A DNA stretch of 64,000 bases, from NCBI RefSeq assembly GCF_003581615.1, contig NZ_QXFH01000077.1:256070-320069 (forward strand), read 5' to 3'. Positions 53,529 through 61,347 of this stretch are shown here, piece by piece (the stretch's first letter is position 1; each line of letters begins with the position of its first letter). The position numbers and the translations under genes are program-made. Origin of the DNA: Flagellimonas lutimaris. Its GTDB lineage: Bacteria > Bacteroidota > Bacteroidia > Flavobacteriales > Flavobacteriaceae. Below the pieces are notes generated by a model. That model did no database searches, was not told the origin of the DNA, and was given only the letters and a program-made list of their open reading frames with translations.

Positions 53529-56213
53529 TTAACGCTGGCTTCTATTTTCCCATTTAATATCGCTTAATAGCGAACTCTTTATCCCAATAAAAAAATACCA
53601 TCTCTCAAACCTGCCAAATGGAGTCCAGTCAAAGCTCAGTCTAAAGCTGCCTAGGTCACGTTTGAAAGCAAAACGGGTGTCTGTAAAACCTTTGTCCTTA
53701 AGGTCGTACCCCGAGTTGAAGCCAACTTCCCATTTGGGTGTAAGTTGAATATTCCCAGAGAACATTAAAGAGTGGTTAGTGATTTCGCTTTGCCTGTTAT
53801 TGTTATTATAGGAGGCAACGTAAGTAAACCTAGCATCCCATGGTAATTTGTTATTATATATGGGTTGATCTTCGTTGTTGCTATTGTTCCTATTATTGCT
53901 CCCTCTGTTAAAACGAGAATTTGAACCTCGAACATCATTCATGGCAAACGGGTTGTCGCTAAAGTCGGATTGTTTTTCTTCGTTAGCTTTTTCTTTTGCC
54001 CCCCCTTTTTGGAACATTTCACTATTCAGTGAAAAACTGGTATTCACCCTAGCAGAGGTTAAACGCGCAATGCCCCCACCATTCTTTATGTTCAGGGTAT
54101 TGATTCTTCTACCATTGTTGTCAATGGCGTAGGGGTCAAAAGTAGCAGCAAAATTAATGGGTAAATTTTTTATAATCTCGGTGGCTCCACTCATGCTAAT
54201 AGGACTAAGTTGTAAGGAGTCGGCTTCGAGGTTGTAACTGGCATTAAACGAAAGGTTGCTTAAAATTTTCACCTTTCTTGGTTCCGTGGCGGTGGAGTCT
54301 TTATCCCTGACTTTTGCCTCTAGGGAGTTTTGTAAAGAGAAACTTAAGGAACTCCCTTTGTTTAAAGAGGGTCTACCATAAATGCTGGTCTCAAACGGAG
54401 TGTACTGTACTTCTTCCCCATCTTCATCTGTGTAAGATTCGTAAAACTGCTCAAATGAAGGGGTATAACTATAACTTATGGACGGTCGCATGACATGACG
54501 TAAGGCTTGAATTTTTTTATTCTCACCAAAATTCCATGTACCATACATTGTGGTACCGATACTCGTTCCAAGACTATATCGATTAAAACGATCAAAACCA
54601 GCGATAGTATCGGTCACCGTTTCTTGCGTTTCAGCATCGTACTGCCGCCTAATGGTTTCCATGGTCCAAACATCCTCGTAGTTACCACTTAAACTAACGC
54701 TTAAATATTTGGCCAATTTAAAGTTGGTTGCAATAGGAATTCTATGGCGAGCTCCAATTCTGGCTTCATCGAACATTCCGCTTTTAAAAAAGTTTTCCTC
54801 GGTAGTGGTTATACTATTCTGGGCATTTACATCATATTGAAAGTTGATGTTTTCAAAAATCCCCTTTTTTACTTCATCCCGTTTAACAAAAGGATAAATC
54901 CGTTCCATGCTGGCTTGGAAGGTTGGCAAGGACATATTGATTACCTGCGTCCTGGAGTTCTGAGTATGGCTAACAGTTAAACTCGTGTTGACAGACGGGT
55001 AGGCTGGAAATGTTTTAGAGTAGCTTATGGATGATGCAAAAGTGTTGGTCTGCGAATTATTTCGGTTTACTTGATTCAAAGAGTTAGTGTAATACTGGCT
55101 TGACCCTAAGTTAACAGAGGCTGAAAAGCGCGAATTAGGGCTGGCTTTGGGGTCTTGGGAGTGTGATATTCGAATATTATAATTACTGGTTCTACTGTAA
55201 TCATCAAACCCTTTTTGACTGGTTACCAAGTTCTCGTAGCTAATGTTAACATTGCCATTGAATTTGTATCGCTTGGTGTAAATAGACCTTCCTTGTAAAC
55301 CATAACTGCCGTTGGTATAGTAATCCCCGGTAATACTCAAATCCACATAATCACTTATGGGTAGATAATACCCCCCATTCTGTATGAAGTATCCTCTTCT
55401 TGGATCATTTCCAAAGGTTGGGAACAAAATTCCTGGAGCTCTTCCTCCCGTTAATGGAAAATAGGCAAAGGGTAAGGCAACCGGAGTGGGTACATCAACA
55501 ATATACATATTGCTATACCCTGCTATTATTTTCTTTTTGGGAACAAACTTGGCCTTTCGGACCCTAATATAATAATCGGGATTAACCGTATCATTGGAGG
55601 TGGTAAGTTTACCTTCGCTCATAAAGTAAACCGAATCATTTTCCTTTTTGGTCTTTTGGGCATATACCTTCATGGCATCGCTTCCCAATTGTCCCAAACC
55701 TGCTTGTTGTTCTGTTCTGGAGTTCCAGATGAGTGCTTTCTGTGTATCAAAATTAAAACGTATGGAATCTGGACGTACCTCATTGTCCCCTTGTTTAAAA
55801 AAAGGTAACTGCGAATAATTACCTAAGGAATCTTTCATCCGACCGGCATAGACTTCGTTCTTTACATAATCCATTACAATAACACCAGCTTTGAGCTCTG
55901 TGTCCTGGTAATAAATTTCAGCTTCGTCGTACAAATAAATTTTATTGTCCTTTTGGCTGAGTTTTACGTAATCTTTTGCCTTGTATTCAATTTTATCCAA
56001 TAGCAAAGGCTGTTTTTTTGGCACGGTATCTGTATCGACAGAATCAACCCTAATGGAGTCGTTCAAGATGTTGGGAGGCAATAATGGAGCGGTGATAGTA
56101 TCTTTTGAAGCCTTTATGGGCAAAGGTGTAATTAGGTCTTCCTGAGCACTTAAGGTTGCTATGCCACAAAGAAGAACAAATAGGAAAAGTAAAAGATGTT
56201 TATTTGGTTGCAA
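53529..56213 (-). CDS. LptD-like LPS-assembly outer-membrane protein
   Basis: An 894-residue outer-membrane protein. Signal peptide LLLFLFVLLCGIATLSAQ is followed by an OstA/LptA-like periplasmic domain (about 70-170, including IYLYDEAEIYYQDTELKAGV). A large beta-barrel runs from about 250 to the end, with GGRAPGILFPTFGNDPRRGY near 255-274. This is the layout of LptD homologs in Bacteroidota, which insert lipopolysaccharide into the outer leaflet. The C-terminal barrel has a long asparagine-rich insertion (SNSRFNRGSNNRNNSNNED near 775-793) that is probably a surface loop. It is divergent from the amidase gene. No LptE is seen nearby. Confidence 0.87.
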   Translation of the reverse strand: MQPNKHLLLFLFVLLCGIATLSAQEDLITPLPIKASKDTITAPLLPPNILNDSIRVDSVDTDTVPKKQPLLLDKIEYKAKDYVKLSQKDNKIYLYDEAEIYYQDTELKAGVIVMDYVKNEVYAGRMKDSLGNYSQLPFFKQGDNEVRPDSIRFNFDTQKALIWNSRTEQQAGLGQLGSDAMKVYAQKTKKENDSVYFMSEGKLTTSNDTVNPDYYIRVRKAKFVPKKKIIAGYSNMYIVDVPTPVALPFAYFPLTGGRAPGILFPTFGNDPRRGYFIQNGGYYLPISDYVDLSITGDYYTNGSYGLQGRSIYTKRYKFNGNVNISYENLVTSQKGFDDYSRTSNYNIRISHSQDPKASPNSRFSASVNLGSSQYYTNSLNQVNRNNSQTNTFASSISYSKTFPAYPSVNTSLTVSHTQNSRTQVINMSLPTFQASMERIYPFVKRDEVKKGIFENINFQYDVNAQNSITTTEENFFKSGMFDEARIGARHRIPIATNFKLAKYLSVSLSGNYEDVWTMETIRRQYDAETQETVTDTIAGFDRFNRYSLGTSIGTTMYGTWNFGENKKIQALRHVMRPSISYSYTPSFEQFYESYTDEDGEEVQYTPFETSIYGRPSLNKGSSLSFSLQNSLEAKVRDKDSTATEPRKVKILSNLSFNASYNLEADSLQLSPISMSGATEIIKNLPINFAATFDPYAIDNNGRRINTLNIKNGGGIARLTSARVNTSFSLNSEMFQKGGAKEKANEEKQSDFSDNPFAMNDVRGSNSRFNRGSNNRNNSNNEDQPIYNNKLPWDARFTYVASYNNNNRQSEITNHSLMFSGNIQLTPKWEVGFNSGYDLKDKGFTDTRFAFKRDLGSFRLSFDWTPFGRFERWYFFIGIKSSLLSDIKWENRSQR

Positions 56214-56341
56214 CGTGATAAATCCTATTTTTGTGCTAGACGGCCCAGTTTTGGGGTCAAACTTACATATATTTTTTGTTCTACTTATGGGGGATTACGA
56301 TATTTTTAACCATTACAGAACACTATAATTACTCAGTTCTT

Positions 56342-57550
56342 ATGAAGAAAAGTCGGTTTGCATTTTTAATTATTATTCTTCTGGTCCTTACTTTGACCTC
56401 TTTTAACAAAAATGATACCGGGGAATTTCCGAAAGATAAATTTGTTGTGGTCTTGGACGCAGGGCACGGTGGACATGATCCAGGGAACCTTGGTAATGGC
56501 TATTTAGAGAAGAACATAGCATTGGGTATTGTATTGAAGGCAGGAAAGGAATTGGAGAAAAACCCAAATGTAAAAGTGGTCTATACACGAGACGATGACA
56601 CTTTTGTAGATCTTTTTGTCAGGGGGCAAATTGCCAATCAGGCTAACGCTGACCTTTTTGTATCCGTACATTGCGATTCCCATAATTCCGATGCACATGG
56701 TGCGGGTACCTTTGTGCTGGGTTTACACGCCAATCGACAAAATTTTGAAGTAGCAAAAAAGGAAAACTCTGTAATCTATTTGGAGGATAACTACGAACAA
56801 CGTTATGCAGAGTATGACATCAACTCTCCAGAATCCATTATTGGATTGACGATAATGCAAGAGGAGTTTTTGGAGCAGAGCATTCAACTGGGAAAAAAGC
56901 TTCAGGACAACTTTACCAAAAAACTTAAAAGAAAGGACAGAAAGGTAAAGCAGGCAGGTTTTATAGTGCTTCATCAAACATTTATGCCAAGTGTTTTGGT
57001 AGAAACCGGATTTTTAACCAATAAAAATGAAGGTAGCTATCTGAATTCCCAAAAAGGGCAAAATGAAATGGGCGGAGCAATAGCGGATGCCGTGCTTGCT
57101 TATAAGGATGAAATAGGTTTTACGGTAGCCCCAGTGGCGGAAAACCCTAAAATTGAAGACACAGAAGTAGCTGTTGATATCAAAGAAGAGGCCCCTGTAG
57201 AAAATACAGTGGCAATAGAAGAGTCTCCCAAACAGGAACCTACCCAATCCAAAGAGGTTCAAGTGGCAAAAGAAAATAACAATAAAGAGCAAGGCGCCGG
57301 TTTGGTGTTCAAAGTGCAACTGATGGCCAGTGGAAAAAACATTGCGCTTACTGGCAGTAATTTTAATGGGTTGAACGAACTCTCCAAAGAACCGTACAAG
57401 AAGATGTTCCGATATATGTACGGCAGCGCAAGTACATATGAGGCTGCAAAAAAGTTGAAGGGACAGGCGGATGCCAAAGGATATACCACATCGTATATTG
57501 TTGCATACAAAAATGGGGTAAGGGTACCGATTACGGCAGCATTGAAGTAG
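56342..57550 (+). CDS. N-acetylmuramoyl-L-alanine amidase with SPOR-like C-terminus
   Basis: About 402 residues from ATG 56342, which begins a signal peptide (FAFLIIILLVLTLTS). The Amidase_3 zinc domain (about 33-260) has VVLDAGHGGHDPGN (first zinc His), YLEKNIALGIV (zinc Glu), SVHCDSHNS (second His) and VLVETGFLTNKNEG (catalytic Glu). A variable acidic and glutamine-rich linker follows. The last 75 residues (VFKVQLMASGKNIALTG to the end) resemble a SPOR domain, which binds denuded glycan strands at the division site. It cleaves the bond between MurNAc and L-Ala in peptidoglycan, probably during cell separation. An MCE gene follows 65 bases later. Confidence 0.93.
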   Translation: MKKSRFAFLIIILLVLTLTSFNKNDTGEFPKDKFVVVLDAGHGGHDPGNLGNGYLEKNIALGIVLKAGKELEKNPNVKVVYTRDDDTFVDLFVRGQIANQANADLFVSVHCDSHNSDAHGAGTFVLGLHANRQNFEVAKKENSVIYLEDNYEQRYAEYDINSPESIIGLTIMQEEFLEQSIQLGKKLQDNFTKKLKRKDRKVKQAGFIVLHQTFMPSVLVETGFLTNKNEGSYLNSQKGQNEMGGAIADAVLAYKDEIGFTVAPVAENPKIEDTEVAVDIKEEAPVENTVAIEESPKQEPTQSKEVQVAKENNNKEQGAGLVFKVQLMASGKNIALTGSNFNGLNELSKEPYKKMFRYMYGSASTYEAAKKLKGQADAKGYTTSYIVAYKNGVRVPITAALK

Positions 57551-57615
57551 AATCATTTCAAATGCACTCTTGTTATAATTATTCCTAAATTTGTTTAAAC
57601 CATAAACCGAATCTT

Positions 57616-58602
57616 TTGAAACTATCCAGGGAAATCAAAACTGGGATTATCGTAGTCGCTGGAATTGTAGCCTTCATTTTTGGGCTTAGCTACTTAAAAT
57701 CCTCTCCGCTTTTTGAAAACAACAAGACTTTTTATGCAGTTTATGATAATGTTGGGGGGTTACAACCAGGTACCCAGGTTTCCATAAATGGATACAATGT
57801 TGGCAATGTTACCAGTATAAAATTTAAGGACAGCTCGGGTAAATTGTTGGTTACCATATCCGTTAGCAATGAATTTGAATTTTCTAAAAACAGTATCGCA
57901 GAACTTTTTGATACAGGAATTATTGGAGGTAAAGGAGTTCAAATTGTCCCTGTTTTCGATAAAGCTCCAAGGGCTAAATCTGGTGATACACTACAATCAA
58001 AAATAAAACCGGGAATTACCGAATTGGTTCAACAAAAACTGACTCCATTGCAGTTAAAGGTGGAAGGTGCCGTTTCGAATGCGGACTCATTGCTGATGAA
58101 CGTAAACCAAATATTGGACGACCCTACCAAAGAGCAGCTTAAAGAAACCATAGTTTCATTGAACGCGTTGGTGAAATCTTTTAAGGGAAGTGCAGATAAT
58201 CTGAACGTTTTGTTGGACAACAATAAAATGCAATTGGATAGTTCCTTGAAAAATGTGAACTATATCACTTCCAACTTTTCTAAACTCTCCGATTCTCTGG
58301 TAAATTCTGATCTTGGCGGAACACTTACTGAGTTTCAAACTACGGTAAGCAAATTGAACGACATATTGGCTAAAATTGAAAGGGGAGAAGGATCATTGGG
58401 TAAATTGCATCAAGATGATGCCCTTTACAATAATTTGGCCGATGCATCAAAAGAATTAGATCTTTTGCTACAGGATTTTAGGCTAAACCCAAAGCGTTAC
58501 GTCAATGTTTCGGTATTTGGCAAAAAGCAAAAAGAGTACACACTTCCTGAGAATGACCCAGCTGAAAAACAAGATTCTACCGAACAAAAAGAAAATCAAT
58601 AA
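57616..58602 (+). CDS. MlaD/MCE-family lipid-transport protein
   Basis: A 328-residue protein with one N-terminal membrane helix (IIVVAGIVAFIFGLSYL near 11-27) and an MCE domain at about 38-115 (FYAVYDNVGGLQPGTQVSIN, then ELFDTGIIGGKGVQIVPVF). A long coiled-coil-like helical region follows (about 140-290). MCE proteins form hexameric rings or tubes that carry lipids across the periplasm. The permease (MlaE) and ATPase (MlaF) genes are not beside it, so its partners are elsewhere. The start is TTG at 57616. The next gene begins at the base after its stop codon. Confidence 0.9.
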   Translation: MKLSREIKTGIIVVAGIVAFIFGLSYLKSSPLFENNKTFYAVYDNVGGLQPGTQVSINGYNVGNVTSIKFKDSSGKLLVTISVSNEFEFSKNSIAELFDTGIIGGKGVQIVPVFDKAPRAKSGDTLQSKIKPGITELVQQKLTPLQLKVEGAVSNADSLLMNVNQILDDPTKEQLKETIVSLNALVKSFKGSADNLNVLLDNNKMQLDSSLKNVNYITSNFSKLSDSLVNSDLGGTLTEFQTTVSKLNDILAKIERGEGSLGKLHQDDALYNNLADASKELDLLLQDFRLNPKRYVNVSVFGKKQKEYTLPENDPAEKQDSTEQKENQ

Positions 58603-59928
58603 ATGGAATATTTGCCCAATATCGTATTTGCCATAGCCCTTATTGTGGGTATTGGTTTTTTTGCCCGTAACGTAAAAAAGTTATCCAGGAACATTAAGCT
58701 TGGAAAAGATGTTGATGTGAGTGACAACAAACCCCAACGGTGGAAAAACATGGCCAAGATAGCCTTAGGACAAACCAAAATGGTGGTCAGGCCCATTGCT
58801 GGATTGATGCATATTATTGTTTATGTTGGCTTTATCATTATCAATATTGAGGTACTGGAAATTATACTTGATGGACTTTTAGGAACCCACAGATTGTTTT
58901 CACAACTTGGATCCCTTTATAATTTTTTGATTGGGTCATTTGAAATATTGGCACTTTTGGTAATTGTTGCAGTTATTGTTTTTTGGATTAGAAGAAACAT
59001 CATACGGATACAAAGATTTATAAAACCTGAAATGAAAGGGTGGCCCAAAACCGATGGAAACATGATTCTATACATCGAATTGGTACTGATGACTTTGTTC
59101 CTAACTATGAACGCTGCGGATTTTCAACTTCAGCAATTGGGAGCGGACCACTATGTTGAGGCTGGGACATTCCCCGTGAGCCAGTTTATAGTTCCATTAT
59201 TGGACAGCCTTTCAGAATCTTCATTGATTTTGGTGGAACGATCCGCGTGGTGGCTACATATTTTGGGCATACTAGCTTTTTTGAACTATCTCTACTATTC
59301 AAAACATTTACATATCCTTTTAGCCTTCCCGAACACATATTACGGAAAATTAAAACCACAGGGACAATTCAATAATCTGGAATCTGTTACTAATGAAGTT
59401 AAGTTGATGATGGACCCCGATGCAGATCCATTTGCAGCCCCTGCAGAGGATGATACTGCTGAGCCCGAAAAATTTGGCGCATCGGATGTCATGGATTTGA
59501 ACTGGGTGCAATTGTTGAACGCATATACTTGTACGGAATGTGGACGTTGTACCTCAGAATGTCCGGCCAACCAGACAGGCAAAAAGCTTTCGCCAAGAAA
59601 AATCATGATGGATACCCGCGACCGATTGGAAGAAGTGGGTAAAAACATGGATGCCAACAAGGGAGAGTTTGTTCCCGATGGCAAGCAATTGTTGGACGAT
59701 TATATCAGTAGAGAAGAACTTTGGGCATGTACCACCTGTAATGCGTGTGTGCAGGCTTGCCCGGTAAGTATAGATCCATTGTCCATTATTGTGGAAATGC
59801 GCAGGTATTTGGTGATGGAGCAATCGGCCGCACCAACAGAATTGAACAATATGATGTCCAACATCGAGAACAACGGAGCCCCTTGGCCTTATAATCAAAT
59901 GGACCGATTAAATTGGGTGAACGAATAA
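58603..59928 (+). CDS. Membrane-bound (Fe-S) oxidoreductase with two 4Fe-4S motifs
   Basis: A 441-residue protein. About five membrane helices lie at 5-20, 65-90, 105-130, 155-172 and 215-240, in an arrangement like the cytochrome-b-like subunit of nitrate or heterodisulfide reductases. A soluble ferredoxin-like part follows, with Cys310, 313, 316, 320 (CTECGRCTSECP) and Cys376, 379, 382, 386 (CTTCNACVQACP). It probably moves electrons between the quinone pool and the partner encoded next. It starts at the base after the MCE stop codon, so the two genes are co-transcribed. The next gene lies 10 bases downstream. Confidence 0.88.
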   Translation: MEYLPNIVFAIALIVGIGFFARNVKKLSRNIKLGKDVDVSDNKPQRWKNMAKIALGQTKMVVRPIAGLMHIIVYVGFIIINIEVLEIILDGLLGTHRLFSQLGSLYNFLIGSFEILALLVIVAVIVFWIRRNIIRIQRFIKPEMKGWPKTDGNMILYIELVLMTLFLTMNAADFQLQQLGADHYVEAGTFPVSQFIVPLLDSLSESSLILVERSAWWLHILGILAFLNYLYYSKHLHILLAFPNTYYGKLKPQGQFNNLESVTNEVKLMMDPDADPFAAPAEDDTAEPEKFGASDVMDLNWVQLLNAYTCTECGRCTSECPANQTGKKLSPRKIMMDTRDRLEEVGKNMDANKGEFVPDGKQLLDDYISREELWACTTCNACVQACPVSIDPLSIIVEMRRYLVMEQSAAPTELNNMMSNIENNGAPWPYNQMDRLNWVNE

Positions 59929-59938
59929 ATCTAGAATT

Positions 59939-60730
59939 ATGAGCGAACAATTAAAGGTTAAAACCATGCAGGAGTTTATGGCTGAAGGCAAACAGCCAGA
60001 AATATTGTTTTGGGTTGGCTCTGCTGGTAGTTACGATGACCGGGCCAAAAAGATTTCTAGAGCATTTGTGAAGCTACTAAATAAAGCCGATGTTGATTTT
60101 GCGGTTTTGGGCACAGAAGAAAGTTCTACTGGAGATGTTGCAAAACGGGCCGGTAACGAGTTTTTGTTCCAAATGCAGGCCATGATGAACATTGAACTGT
60201 TGAATGGCTATGAAATTAAACGAATTGTAACCTGTGACCCACACTCCTTTAATACCCTTAAAAATGAGTATCCAAGTTTAGGAGGTAATTATGATGTGGT
60301 CCACCATACACAATATCTAAAAGAGCTTATAGATAATGGACGTCTGACCATTACAGGAGAAGGATATAAAGGAAAGCGTATTACGTTCCATGACCCTTGT
60401 TATTTAGGTCGTGCGAACTCTGTTTTTGATGCACCGAGAGAAGTGCTCTCCAAAACCAATGCGGAATTGGTGGAAATGAAACGACATAAAAAAACGGCTC
60501 TATGTTGTGGAGCAGGTGGAGCCCAAATGTTCAAAGAACCGGAAAAAGGTGATATGGACATTAACGTATTACGCACTAAAGATGCGTTGGAAACCAAACC
60601 AAATATTATTGCAACGGGTTGCCCGTATTGCAATACCATGATGACCGATGGCATTAAAGCACACGAAAAAGAAGATAGTGTTGCTGTTATGGATGTAGCC
60701 GAATTATTGGCAAACTCCCAAGGGCTATAA
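59939..60730 (+). CDS. CCG-domain (Fe-S)-binding protein, HdrB/GlpC-like
   Basis: A 263-residue cytoplasmic protein with the cysteine-rich CCG architecture: Cys99 (VTCDPHSFNTL), HDPCYLGRAN with Cys154, CCGAGGAQMF at 189-198, and GCPYCNTMM with Cys228 and Cys231. In heterodisulfide reductase subunit B and in glycerol-3-phosphate or lactate oxidases, such domains hold an iron-sulfur cluster or pass electrons. It lies 10 bases after the membrane iron-sulfur gene, so the two form a complex in all likelihood. No dedicated dehydrogenase is present nearby; the electron donor is unknown. Confidence 0.88.
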   Translation: MSEQLKVKTMQEFMAEGKQPEILFWVGSAGSYDDRAKKISRAFVKLLNKADVDFAVLGTEESSTGDVAKRAGNEFLFQMQAMMNIELLNGYEIKRIVTCDPHSFNTLKNEYPSLGGNYDVVHHTQYLKELIDNGRLTITGEGYKGKRITFHDPCYLGRANSVFDAPREVLSKTNAELVEMKRHKKTALCCGAGGAQMFKEPEKGDMDINVLRTKDALETKPNIIATGCPYCNTMMTDGIKAHEKEDSVAVMDVAELLANSQGL

Positions 60731-60748
60731 ATTAAATATAAAATATCA

Positions 60749-60768
60749 GGTCGAGCGCAGTCGAGACC
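60749..60768. repeat. TCGAGCGCAGTCGA palindromic motif
   Basis: Twenty bases in the 54-base gap between two genes hold TCGA-GCGCAG-TCGA flanked by GGTC-like ends. It is much more GC-rich than the spacer around it and has the look of a dispersed intergenic repeat. I see only this copy in the window. Confidence 0.35.
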
Positions 60769-60784
60769 GAAACGGAGAAAAAAC

Positions 60785-61267
60785 ATGCTAGTAGATTTTA
60801 ATGAATTGCCCGATCATTCACGAATTTGGGTTTATCAAGCCAATAGGAGTTTTACGGAAGAAGAGCAGAAGGGATTGGAGGAAAGTCTTACCGAGTTCCT
60901 AAAGGAATGGACAGCCCATGGTAGTGACCTTAATGCTGGGTTTGAAATGAAATATAAAAGATTTATCGTGATAGGCCTGGACCAGACCAATGTAAGTGCT
61001 TCGGGCTGTTCTATTGATGCCTCCGTGCACTTTGTTCAAAGTTTGGAGCAGAAGTACAATGTGGAATTATTGGATAGAATGAATGTATCCTTTAAGCAAG
61101 GAGAATACATCGCTTACAAACCGTTGAAAGATTTCAAGAAGCTAGCCAAGGCCAAATCAGTATCCCCAAATACTATTGTATTTAACAATTTGGTAGCCAC
61201 CAAACAGGAATATTTAGAAAATTGGGAGGTTCCTGCTAGTGAAAGCTGGCACTCCAGATTTGTATAA
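60785..61267 (+). CDS. Conserved protein of unknown function (often labelled ABC transporter ATPase)
   Basis: A 160-residue cytoplasmic protein that I recognise only as a conserved flavobacterial protein. It begins NELPDHSRIWVYQANRSFTE and has SASGCSIDASVHFVQSLEQK near 76-95 and TIVFNNLVATKQEYLENWEV near 134-153. Homologs carry the automatic name ABC transporter ATPase, but no Walker A, Walker B or signature motif is present, so that name is not supported. It has no signal peptide or membrane helix. It is 54 bases downstream of the CCG protein and upstream of the glycosidase fusion. Confidence 0.75.
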   Translation: MLVDFNELPDHSRIWVYQANRSFTEEEQKGLEESLTEFLKEWTAHGSDLNAGFEMKYKRFIVIGLDQTNVSASGCSIDASVHFVQSLEQKYNVELLDRMNVSFKQGEYIAYKPLKDFKKLAKAKSVSPNTIVFNNLVATKQEYLENWEVPASESWHSRFV

Positions 61268-61283
61268 ATTATCTTAATTTTCG

Positions 61284-61312
61284 TGCATTCCTCGATGAAA
61301 TGCAATATTTTT
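61284..61312 (+). terminator. Weak possible terminator
   Basis: TGCATT at 61284-61289 pairs with AATGCA at 61299-61304 around a 9-base loop, followed by ATATTTTTA. The stem is only 6 bases, so this call is tentative. Confidence 0.4.
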
Positions 61313-61347
61313 ATCAGCAATAAGTTCAGGTCTTAGACAAGATATTT

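Noticed and set aside
60785..61267. The usual database name ABC transporter ATPase for this protein.
   Set aside because: No Walker A, Walker B or ABC signature motif can be found in the 160 residues.
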